DNA from: Gigantopelta aegis
Lineage: Eukaryota; Mollusca; Gastropoda; Neomphalida; Peltospiridae
Direction: 5' to 3'
NCBI RefSeq assembly: GCF_016097555.1
Contig: NC_054704.1
Location: 81,105,952 to 81,169,951, forward strand
DNA: 64,000 bases
Part shown: piece after piece, positions 55,250-64,000 of the stretch
How positions within the stretch are numbered: position 1 is the first letter of the stretch
Layout of the letters: each line of letters opens with the position of its first letter
Program-made: the position numbers and the translations under genes
The notes under the pieces: model-generated
What the model saw: only the letters and a program-made list of their open reading frames with translations
Database searches by the model: none
What the model was told of the DNA's origin: nothing

Positions 55250-56735
55250 TATACTCTTCAAAAGAAGAAACGCAAAACCACATTGTCGTAACATTTGGAG
55301 AATTGATTTAATTATTGAATGGTGAGTCCGATAATTACCAAATGTTGCAGGATTGTTCACAATTCACTCTAGTCCATTGGAGTAAGTGATAGGACACACC
55401 ACCAAGGTCAAGGTCATCTGGAGTCAATACCGGGTGTGGCCTCCGCGTGTGTTGACAACTGCCTGGCACCGCCTGCCCATTGAAGCAACCAGAGTACGGA
55501 TGACGTCCCGGGGGATGGTGGCCCACTCGGCCTGCAAGGCTGCTGCCAGCTCGGGCAGGGTCTGGGGCTGTGGTTGTCGCTGTCGGAGGCGTCGGTCCAA
55601 CTCGTCCCATAGATTCTCAATTGGGTTCAAATCCGGTGATATCGATGGCCAAGGAAGGACATTAATGTTGTTCTGTAGGAAAGCCGTTGTGAGACGTGCT
55701 GTGTGAGGCCTGGCGTTGTCATGTTGGAACACTGCGTTGGCGTTGGCCATAACTGGAACGATGTGTGGCCGGAGGATCTGGTCAATGTAGCCCTGTGCAT
55801 TCAGGTTGCCCTGCACGTGGACCAGGTCAGTTCTGCCAGTGTGTGAGATGGCTGCCCACACCATGACACTACCCCCGCCGAATCTGTCCACTTCCTGCAC
55901 GCAGTTTGCCGCATAACGTTCACCACGACGCCTATACACGCGACATCTTCCATCATGACGTCGGAGCTCGTCACTGAACCACACCTGTCTCCATCGCAGT
56001 TGAGGCCATTGTCGATGAATCTGGCACCACTGCAGTCGGAGTCGACGGTGTTGTGGTGTTAAGATGACACCTCGAACTGGACGTCTGGCACGAATTCCTA
56101 CCTCACGTAGGCGGTTCCGTACGGTCTGGTCGGATATCCTGCGAAAACCTGGTATTGCTGCGGCTGTGGAGGTGGCAGTAGTCAATCGTTCCCGAAGGTG
56201 GCGTACCCGGATGTAGCGGTCCTGCCCGGGGGTAGTGACCCGTGGTCGACCGGATCTAGGGAGGTCACGTGTTGATCCATGTTGCTGGTAACGGTCCCAC
56301 AGTCTGGAGATGGTGCTTGGGGACACATGGAATGCCCTGGCAACGGCCGTTCTGGATTCGCCTGCGTCTAGTCGGCCGATGGCATTGTTTCTCTGCGGTT
56401 CACTGAGACGTGGCATGTCCTGGATTGTCAACTGTCGGCCAGATACAGAGGCCAGGCAAGCGAACACCCTGCACTTTTATACTGTCGGTGTTCATGTTGC
56501 ACGTGCAGACAACGCACGTGCAGTGGTGACATGGTTTGCACGTGGCTGCGTTTTTGCGAATATTCACATTTTGGAACTTTATTGTACAGTAGCTGCGTTT
56601 TATCGAATGTAACCGTGGGAATGTGTTTGGGACATGCAATGACCTTATATTCACAAAGCATGAACCGGTAGGAAACATAAAATCGGAGTTATAACCCATT
56701 TGTACCCTTTTGCGTTTCTTTTTTTGAAGAGTATA
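55250..56735 (-). mobile_element. Tc1/mariner transposon, copy 2, with 28-bp TIRs
   Basis: The same termini as copy 1 (TATACTCTTCAAAAGAAGAA and complement) and near-identical throughout. It has 12-bp and 3-bp deletions in the transposase relative to copy 1. It lies in the first coding intron of the EF-hand gene, in the same orientation as that gene. Confidence 0.95.
55424..56416 (-). CDS. Tc1/mariner-like transposase, intact frame with two small deletions
   Basis: The open frame of 347 codons from 56467 gives 330 from the preferred Met (MPRLSEPQR). Compared with copy 1, four residues are missing directly after the first catalytic Asp (FSDELRR instead of FSDESRFLLRR). One Asn is lost between the second Asp and the Glu, so the spacing is 33 rather than 34. 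The third acidic residue is Glu284 (NPIENLW) and the GGGSVMVW motif is normal. The DDE residues are thus all present but the geometry around two of them is altered, so activity is doubtful. Confidence 0.93.
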   Translation of the reverse strand: MPRLSEPQRNNAIGRLDAGESRTAVARAFHVSPSTISRLWDRYQQHGSTRDLPRSGRPRVTTPGQDRYIRVRHLRERLTTATSTAAAIPGFRRISDQTVRNRLREVGIRARRPVRGVILTPQHRRLRLQWCQIHRQWPQLRWRQVWFSDELRRHDGRCRVYRRRGERYAANCVQEVDRFGGGSVMVWAAISHTGRTDLVHVQGNLNAQGYIDQILRPHIVPVMANANAVFQHDNARPHTARLTTAFLQNNINVLPWPSISPDLNPIENLWDELDRRLRQRQPQPQTLPELAAALQAEWATIPRDVIRTLVASMGRRCQAVVNTRGGHTRY

Positions 56736-57648
56736 TTTTAATACTGTATTATACCAATATTCTTTAGACAGTGTCTTCGGTCATCTGACGAAGTAAATCG
56801 TAGACTTATTGTTCTAAATTTATACGAGTATTTGGTAATATAAAGCTTAGCCAGTCATCCTAGAAGACCTAGGTAAACTGTAGGTTATTGTCTTTGTGAT
56901 AATTACCAGTATTAATTCTGTGTTACAAGGTTACTGAATGAGTAGTTAGGGTTAATTAAAAATTAACCAGTTAGGAATAGAGCTGCAATTCCTTTATTAA
57001 TTAACAACTTCTAGAAGCGTTTCTCAATTATCACACGTGTGGGTGTTGTGTCACGGTGAAGTGATTCGCATATTGTGTAAACTAGACACCTAGAGATTAA
57101 CTAATTAAGTGATCAGTTCTGGGTTGTTATTATTGTTATTAATTAACTACTGCGGCTGTACATTTATCAGCGTAGGTTAATACAGATTCCAAAGTGTATT
57201 GTGTTTTGTTGTGTTTTCTAGTGAACTAAACGTGCTATAATAATATATACTTTATATAAGATCGTATCTCTGATCATACCTAGACGAGCCATACTCGGGT
57301 AAATACCGCCCGTTACAGAGAGATCTAATAGATATACAGTTAGGAGAGATATTTGGACAATCGTGTTTTATTCAGTTACGGGTATTATAGAATCCCCGTG
57401 ACAGGTTTCTATGTTTCTATGTGGGGAGTTTTTCGTTACCAACAACACTTCAAAACGTTATGAATACAAATGTCTTTTTGGACGATATTTTGACCACTAA
57501 AAACCTACATACAAGGTTAACAGACTTGAAATCTTTGTCTAGTTAGTTTATTACTAAGTTATTGTCAAAATTAGGTAATCTTAAAGCTATTATCGCTTTG
57601 TAAAAACGGGGCCATCATTACTTAGTTTTAGAAAATTAGAAATTTTAC
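56736..57648 (-). other. EF-hand gene intron 1, distal part
   Basis: AT-rich with no repeat family recognised. A further small exon in this interval or in 54690-55249 cannot be excluded, although exons 1 and 2 join in phase without one. Confidence 0.4.
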
Positions 57649-57792
57649 CATGTCGCCACGTTTAGTCTCGATCCGCCTCTGGCAGTCATAGCAGAAAGCC
57701 CGACAGTCTTCTGGGCTGATGACGCCAAAGCCGTCCACGGACTGGAGGACCAAGGTCAAGGCCGACATAAGTACAAAGAAATAGGTCTTCAT
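57649..57792 (-). CDS. Secreted EF-hand protein, first coding exon with signal peptide
   Basis: 48 codons from ATG (57790-57792) to a GTAAAA donor (57643-57648), phase 0. Residues 1 to about 21 form a typical signal peptide: MKTYF, then a hydrophobic stretch VLMSALTLVL, with probable cleavage near SVDG. The mature start carries Cys30, Cys34 and Cys37 (DCRAFCYDC). The total predicted protein is about 145 residues: signal peptide, short Cys motif, EF-hand pair, acidic tail. An acceptor GTTTTCAG ends one base before the ATG, so I take the longer frame upstream (MHINVFR) as intron and expect a noncoding exon further up. The likely role is extracellular or secretory-pathway calcium binding; a shell-matrix role is only a guess. 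Confidence 0.8.
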
Positions 57793-58002
57793 TCTGAAAA
57801 CATTAATGTGCACCGAATCAATAAATTAAGGCCATAATAAGTACCAAGAAATGTCAAAATATATACTCGATGAAATTTATTCAAACAGGGCCATAGCTGT
57901 CTAAACCAAATTAAAACAAATGTGTTATCGTTTTACAAACTTTACAATCGTTCCAGTAGTTCAACGTGGGCCATGTTCCCAAGTCATCGTTTGTGTTACT
58001 AT

Positions 58003-58127
58003 AGGGTGTACTATACCAAATAAAAATCCCATAGGCGACCATGTTAACGTCTGTGTTATAAACACTAATATTGTATATATCAACCAAAAACTATGGGTTA
58101 TCAGTACTACAACCCCTACCTCAATGT
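58003..58127. repeat. Dispersed repeat Z, copy 2
   Basis: GTACTATACCAAATAAAAAT, CCATGTTAACGTCTGTGTTA and ATATCAACCAAAAACTATG match 31539-31668. Confidence 0.65.
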
Positions 58128-58139
58128 ATCAACTCTTTT

Positions 58140-58290
58140 AGGCAAATTTGTACCCATCATGGCTTTTAATTTTATTTTTTTTTTTTTTTATTTAAACCAC
58201 ACATTTATCAGCGATGGCAGGACTTAAAAAAGTTAGGCACACCTCCAACTTTGACCAAGGTGGGTATTACTTGGTAGTCCCAACTTATAT
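58140..58290. repeat. Degenerate dispersed repeat, related to 33070-33310
   Basis: CATTTATCAGCGATGGCAGG and GGCACACCTCCAACTTTGAC follow repeat Z and resemble the block at 33.2 kb. Confidence 0.4.
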
Positions 58291-61189
58291 AGCTGGTTAG
58301 TAAGGTGTTGATTCTAATATATTGTATACATATATTATAGAAGACTACTTACGCATTTGTCATTAGCCCGTGATATGGCTATTAACAAGTCCAAGACAGT
58401 TTATAGCATTTCTGCAGTTATCAAGCATAGCACCCAGTGTTGGGCTCTGAAAATGTGAGATATGAGGACAAAAAACTGCACAAGAGCTTTAGATTTCACT
58501 AATTTGGGTACAACAGGCTTTTGTCTGCACACCAAGGTCTTTAGTACAGTAATGTCCTTTTGGTAAGTTGTAGAAAAAAAGAAAATAGAGCGCGTTTCGA
58601 ATTTTAATATTACAGCTCTGCTCAACATTTGTTATAAGGTTTAAATGTTTCGAGGTTGCAAGTTCGTGCTTTGGTCCATTTGTTTTGGACATACCCTTCA
58701 TCGCCTCCGCGCATTTAAAACCCTGCACATGGACCAATTGTTTCAGGATAGTATTAAAATTTGGCCAATAACATAGGCCTAAATATTAATTTAAAAATAT
58801 TAATTTAAAATACAATACCTATCCAAACATGAAAGGAATAAATGATTTGCCTAGAATCTTATTTAACAAATATTCTAGCGATCATCTAGCTAAGGGCCAC
58901 AACTAAACGCGTTTTATCATTTTGATAAAAACGCAAACCCGAACAGCTGTTGACTTCGGCTTTACGAACAATAACGATTGAATTAATCGTCAGAAATCGG
59001 TAATGTTCGTAAACTAGGATGAATAATTTGTTTACGTGATTCAGAACCTTAGTTGCAAATCAAGTGGTGAAATTATTTTCCCAAATATAGTTATCAGTTA
59101 AACTATCGGCCATAAATACCATTTATGTATATTTATTATGTGCAATATTTGTAAAGAACCGATTTATGTCACTAACAAATTTAAACCACCGAAGTAAAAG
59201 AACCGATTTATTAATTATGACTGACCGGCATTTTTATACAAAGGAACACAACGTGAAATTCTCGCCACTAATTTTAAGATTAGTTTCTTTCATGGCGCAC
59301 ACAGAATCTTAAAACTTGTATAACAAGACTGCAGTCCAAAAAAAAAAAAATTGCAAAAGATTTAATGAGCATTAATCATTTTCAGTCTATGAGGCAACCT
59401 CATATTTAACTAATTACAGTTATGGGCCAAATGTTTTCAGTGTGACGGTTGTAAACTATAAGTACAAATATAATACATTAACATGACAATGTGAAAATGT
59501 GAAAATCGAAAAAAATTTATAATAAAGATTTTGCAATTTAGTTCACGTGAATATTTATAGTTCGCATTTACCTACAATTACCTAAATTAATTTTCACCGA
59601 CAACCCATAACGACTCCATACTAAAGTCTCTTGATCTAGTTGGGTTTGTTAACCTCGTCACAAAACTGCTTCAAAACGTGAATTGACATGTTAGTTAACG
59701 TTAGTATATTGTGATTAACATTAACATTAAAATGCTAACACTTTGGCAGAACACCATATGTACTGTGGCCAGAAGGAATGGTTGTTTTAAAGCTAATGTC
59801 CACTATTAAAGCATAATAAAAATAGCACCTTTCAATACTTTACGTCGTATTAAAAATACTCCACACCCAAATCATTGTTTACCTACCCTGGGTTTCTGCC
59901 AGAGGGTACGGAGGATAAAATTGCATGTACCCAAAAATATCGGAAATTAATGGATATATTTTGTTTTAAATTAATAAAAAAGTAAAAAGAATTGCCGTCT
60001 TTAAAATTTGTATAAACCCATAACCACCCATATACCTTTGAATATTTAGTTTTTATTACGTACTCTCAAACTTATTTTCTGCCATAAAGCCGAATGCCGT
60101 TGGCAGATGTTGAAACACTTGGGTCGTCTTATTTTTTGATGTGCCGTAAAATATAATTAAATCACTTGTTCCTCCATGAATGATTAAATAAAATAACACT
60201 GATATATTGTAATTGTTTTATTCCAATATATAATAACATGGGTTATGTCAAATGTGTGGTGCAAACTTACCTGAAAGTTTGAAACCATGATTACAAAATC
60301 CTGAAGATAAGACTGCCTCTACATTTGTACAGGCATGTAGGAACAATATTTGAAGTGTGCGTGTGCGCGTGCAGTCTAGTGAGGGATACACATATTCATC
60401 TTTATTTATTTATTTATTTTTATATATATTATATATATATTATATATTATTATATATATATTATATATTATTATATTATATATTATTATATTATATTATA
60501 TATTTTTTTTTTTATGTAGAGTAGTGAAAATTTGAAACATACATTTCTGTCCTCAGGCGTGGGATGGAAAACAAGCCCCTAGGCCCGACCCTCCCCCACC
60601 CACCCCAGTTCCTACGGACCTCATACATTTTATGTTAATAAATACAAAGGCTACATTATGATGTTGTCGATAGGACAGTCGTAAAGTGATTGTCGGTATG
60701 TGGCAACATATTTTCCAACATTTTGTGTTTCTGTGCCAAGCCGTGGACAGTTTTAGCAGACGGGCAACACGTTTGTTTATTTAAAATACACGGTTTCACC
60801 CAACACAAGTTTTAGAGGACAACTTAAGATAAAGAAAATTGCGCTAATTTTAGTTTTTTGTTAAAGTATTATATATTGCTTTGTTGAGGAGGGTACGCTT
60901 TTATTTAGTAAATTTACAAAATGGGCCTATGTAATATCCACTGACGTGTCATGTTTACATCCATGCTGAACAAGATTTATGATGAAATATTACATTTTGT
61001 GTGTTTTTCTTCTAATAGGTCTATTTACTTCAATTTACATAAAAAAGTCATACAAAAAACTGTTTAGAAAAATGCTTGTTGTTTGCTAAACATTGCTTCA
61101 CATTCCTGTACGCTTTTCGGTCTGTACGCTTTTCGATCTGTACCCTGGGCGAGTATTAACATTCAATATAAACATGCGTATAACTACAC
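58291..61189. other. AT-rich DNA upstream of the EF-hand gene, no exon recognised
   Basis: It contains a worn repeat piece (59880-59965, AGGGTACGGAGGATAAAATT), the (TTTA)/(TATAT) tract at 60405-60512 and a reverse CCCGTAGGAAC-family piece near 60545-60625. Confidence 0.4.
60405..60512. repeat. (TTTA)n and (TATAT)n low-complexity tract
   Basis: Almost pure A/T for about 110 bp. Confidence 0.9.
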
Positions 61190-61194
61190 AATAT

Positions 61195-61380
61195 TGAAAT
61201 GTTACACCTACTTGAAACCTGACTCTTGGTCTTTCCACAACAGTGTCCAGTGGATGAGCTAACGACAATGTCAATGCTTCTCGGTCTCAGCTATTTATCT
61301 ATCAAGTCACGTGACCATACTTTCATGTGTCACATTTTGCACGTTCTTCCGTAATGACGTATTTTGCGCGTGCCAAAATC
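61195..61380 (-). promoter_or_regulatory. Candidate promoter and 5' UTR exon of the EF-hand gene
   Basis: On the minus strand a palindromic E-box GTCACGTGAC (61306-61315) and a TATA-like GATAAATAG (61291-61299) precede about 80 bp of GC-richer sequence. That sequence could end at a donor (TTTCAA|GTAGGT, near 61213). The gene needs an upstream noncoding exon, and this is the best candidate within 4 kb. Linkage is inference. Confidence 0.3.
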
Positions 61381-61619
61381 TCATGCACGTCTTTCCTCTC
61401 CGTTCTTAATGTAAATAATTGTATATTGCAGCAACTCTCCACGGGCGAGAATGTATTGATCTGAAGATTCGGCCATCACATTAATTAGGGAGGTTCCACA
61501 TACCATCACAGGGTGGTGGGGTGGACGAGAGCTACAAGAATGATCTTGTTATGTTGGACATACTATAGGCGAACGGTCTCCCATTTTAAAGCTGGGGAGG
61601 GGGCAGGCAGAATTTACAA

Positions 61620-61815
61620 CCGATTGGGGTGGGGTGGGGTGGGGTGGGGGTGGGGTGGGGTGGTTAGAGTGATAGAAATACATGGTGATAAGGTTTCAGA
61701 CAAGCTCATTTTGGCCAAATATCTATATTTTTTTACTAAAATTTGAGGATTTGCTCGAACTCGGGGGCGGGGAGGGGAGGGGAGGGCAGGAAGCATCTGC
61801 CCCCTTCCGTCATGT
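61620..61815 (+). repeat. (GGGGT)n tract and dispersed repeat W, copy 3
   Basis: GGGGTGGGGTGGGGTGGGGT (61625-61664) leads into AGAAATACATGGTGATAAGG and a G-rich end, as in 34660-34800. G-quadruplex formation is plausible. Confidence 0.6.
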
Positions 61816-61900
61816 CTCGTACGCTTATGATGTTGCAATTGATTTAAATAAAATAATGACAAAATATTTACCTTTATTTAAATAGGGGGGGGGGGGGAGG

Positions 61901-62075
61901 GGGCGAGAGTTAGCTCAGTCGGTTGAGTACTCGCTTGAGGTGTTTGCGTTTCAGGATGAAACCACGTCGGTGGATCCATTCAACTGACTGGGATTTTTTT
62001 CTAGCCCATCCAGTGCACAACAATTGGTGCTTTCCTGTCCGTCTCTCCTGGTGCACTGGCTGAAACGATTGAACA
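61901..62075 (+). mobile_element. SINE, head E, tail missing
   Basis: TTAGCTCAGTCGGTTGAGTA (A box), CAGGATGAAACCACGTCGGT (worn B box), then CCAGTGCACAACAATTGG. It ends in a compound microsatellite. Confidence 0.75.
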
Positions 62076-62081
62076 ATATTC

Positions 62082-62140
62082 CTCTCTGTGTCTGTCTGTC
62101 TGTCTCGCTCTATCTCTCTCTCTCTCTTTCTCTGTGTGTA

Positions 62141-62189
<49 letters not shown>

Positions 62190-62190
62190 T
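62082..62190 (+). repeat. Compound (CTGT)n(TC)n(TG)n(TA)n microsatellite
   Basis: Four simple-repeat types in succession directly after the SINE, ending in a T run. Confidence 0.95.
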
Positions 62191-62499
62191 CAATTAGAAA
62201 ACAACTTAAGGCAGACATCAATTTAAAAAGAAGTTTATTAATTTTAATCCACTGTTTTACAGCTCTTACAAACAATATTTTAATAAACTGTAACGATTCA
62301 AACAATCACATCTTTTAAAACCTCAGAATTTTAAATTAAAAATATTCCAACATGGTCTAGCAAAAAAAGAAATCAATACAAGTCCATTTTTTATCAACAG
62401 AAATAAAGAAAACCATTCAATATAACCATTCGAAAAGAAAAACAAAATAAATACTGAGATGGACACATATTCGCGAACTATTTGATTGGTTCCCGACGT

Positions 62500-62935
62500 G
62501 ACCATTTACAAAAACCTAGCGGACATTTGTTTTGCCCGAGAGGACACAAAGGATATGTACACTATGTTACATTATGAGATTGAGGATGATTTTAATTTTA
62601 TCCTTTCGTGTCCACGATATGAAATATTAAGAAATAAATTTATTTAAAAATACTATTTCAACCACCCCAGTGCCTTCAGACTGATACAACTCTTGACAAC
62701 TGAAAACAATAAGGAGATAAATAATCTTTGCAACTTCTTACAACAGGCGAACCGATTTAGAGAACAATTACTTGTACAAGCAAATTAAATTATATGCACA
62801 TATATAATGCTTCTTATATTAGTTGTTTGTATGTACTTGTCTGCAAGTCACTCTCCACCATTGGTCCGCACTTTTGTATATATTGATGTTTTCCATTCTT
62901 ATAATGCTGATAAGTTGTAAAACGCAATAAAAGAA
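62500..62935 (+). mobile_element. LINE fragment, C-terminal end and 3' UTR
   Basis: From about 62520 a plus-strand frame with one stop reads DDFNFILSCPRYEILRNKF, then KYYFNHPSAFRLIQLL and NNLCNFLQQANRF to a stop at about 62786. That is the pattern of the last residues of LINE ORF2 proteins (HFL.CP.Y..LR...KYY...PS..K). The 3' region ends near CGCAATAAAAGAACAAAAAA. It is 5' truncated and dead. Confidence 0.65.
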
Positions 62936-63560
62936 CAAAAAACTTGGCTGAACTCTGCCCTGTTAAAACAACTCCACTGTCGCACAAACTCGGATGTTTC
63001 CAATATCGATTTTTGTCCAACTGGTCATTCCATTCATACAACGGTCACGTGTCTCACGCTGCTTTCAATATAAGGCAGTGATTACTATCCATTGTTCTAG
63101 CTTAATTAATGAATTAGTCAACACTTGCAGTGAGAGCACAAAATCCGCCAACCATTCCTCTACATTGCTGACCTGTGACGTCATGCAAGCGTTTGCATAT
63201 TAAGAGCTATCGTGTATATTAATGAGACTCCTTCTCTGTGAAAGTTTGCGGATGATTTTGATTTGATCATATCCAGATGAACGTAAATGAAATAACAGAC
63301 AATCCTTATAACTAAATATGAAACATACTTACTAATAACACTACAAAATTATTTTATATATATAAAGATTTAAAAAAAACCCAAAACAACAACAAAAAAC
63401 CTCTAAACGTATTGCGCTACAGGACGCTAGTATTACCAAGCCTCATTTGCATGATGCATTTTTACAAATTACATGGTCTATCTGGACTTGCTTAAAGCTT
63501 ATTTTGCGGTACAAGACAACATTTCGTTTTAGTATTTAAAATGTTCACAAATAGGATTTT
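62936..63560. other. Unique DNA, no gene seen
   Basis: No exon with paired splice sites recognised. A short A-rich tract lies at 63371-63400. Confidence 0.35.
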
Positions 63561-63569
63561 AATTAAAGG

Positions 63570-64000
63570 CGCAGATGCTAGTTTGTCCTTGAAAATGGAC
63601 ACTGTATTCAGTTAATCTACGAACTTGCAACACACATTTGGAGAAGGTTATAACAGAGAGAAGCTAAAGTCTGTGATGTTTAAACAGACAAATACCATCT
63701 AAAAATAACTACAGCTAGTCTCGATAACCATTATATCTCAGACGAACGTGCGTTTTTAGAATTATGAAAAATACGTTTTGGGATTAGTTAAAAACCCTGG
63801 ATGACCAGAGCCACTTCAGATTTACGAAAATTAATATTCTCAACAATAAAATGTAAGTACCGGTACTTCTAATTTAAATGATCAAAAACGACTTTAATAG
63901 TGAAAAATACGTGGTAGTGTTTAAAAACTAGCGTCTGTTACTTTAATCGTCCAACCGCTGATGATTTCAGTGTATGCGACAATATGGGTCAACGTTGTCA
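63570..64000. repeat. Dispersed repeat Y, second copy, runs off the right edge
   Basis: GTTAATCTACGAACTTGCAA, ATTATGAAAAATACGTTTTG, GATCAAAAACGACTTTAATA and GTGTTTAAAAACTAGCGTCT match 12525-12860 in order. Confidence 0.6.

Noticed and set aside
57628-57813. Start of the EF-hand protein seven residues further upstream (MHINVFR)
   Set aside because: A splice acceptor sits between that Met and the signal-peptide Met, and the shorter start gives a standard signal peptide.

Overview
The window is animal nuclear DNA, almost certainly from a mollusc and probably a gastropod. It is AT-rich and intron-rich, full of microsatellites, and crowded with tRNA-derived SINEs and palindromic MITEs of kinds I associate with molluscan genomes. 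There are no bacterial-style operons. The species assignment is inference.

Two host genes can be read, both on the minus strand and both mostly outside long open frames. (1) A DMRT2-like transcription factor occupies the left part. The DM-domain exon is at 7043-7380, the next exon at 552-688, and the gene runs off the left edge. A possible TATA-bearing first exon lies near 17.5 kb. A broken partial copy of the DM exon (6710-6836) lies inside the intron. (2) A small secreted EF-hand protein of about 145 residues was assembled from four exons at 57649-57792, 54531-54687, 53013-53072 and 51785-51861. Splice sites and phases match, a split EF-hand loop is restored exactly across one intron, and a polyA signal follows the stop. 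Minisatellites sit 30-40 bp upstream of the acceptors of its last two exons, and a Tc1-like transposon sits in its first coding intron.

The rest is mostly mobile DNA. Two nearly identical Tc1/mariner elements (39367-40868 and 55250-56735) carry different catalytic damage. The first is nested in a retroposon-like insert flanked by a perfect 52-bp direct repeat. That insert lies in one arm of an element of about 6.75 kb with long inverted arms (38875-45626), whose other arm holds a SINE with a 13-bp target-site duplication. About 25 SINE copies use at least four heads and two main tails in exchangeable combinations. There are also two palindromic TTAA-flanked MITEs, several short hairpin MITEs, two 5'-truncated LINE fragments and one broken LTR-retrotransposon gag-like remnant.

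Layout: 0-17.5 kb DMRT2-like gene, its long intron and upstream DNA with SINEs, a LINE tail and microsatellites; 17.5-38.8 kb gene-poor DNA with SINEs, MITEs and several GC-richer blocks that may be regulatory; 38.9-45.6 kb nested long-inverted-repeat element; 46-51 kb SINE cluster; 51.7-57.8 kb EF-hand gene, with a possible promoter near 61.3 kb; 62-64 kb LINE fragment and a dispersed repeat shared with 11.9-13.1 kb.
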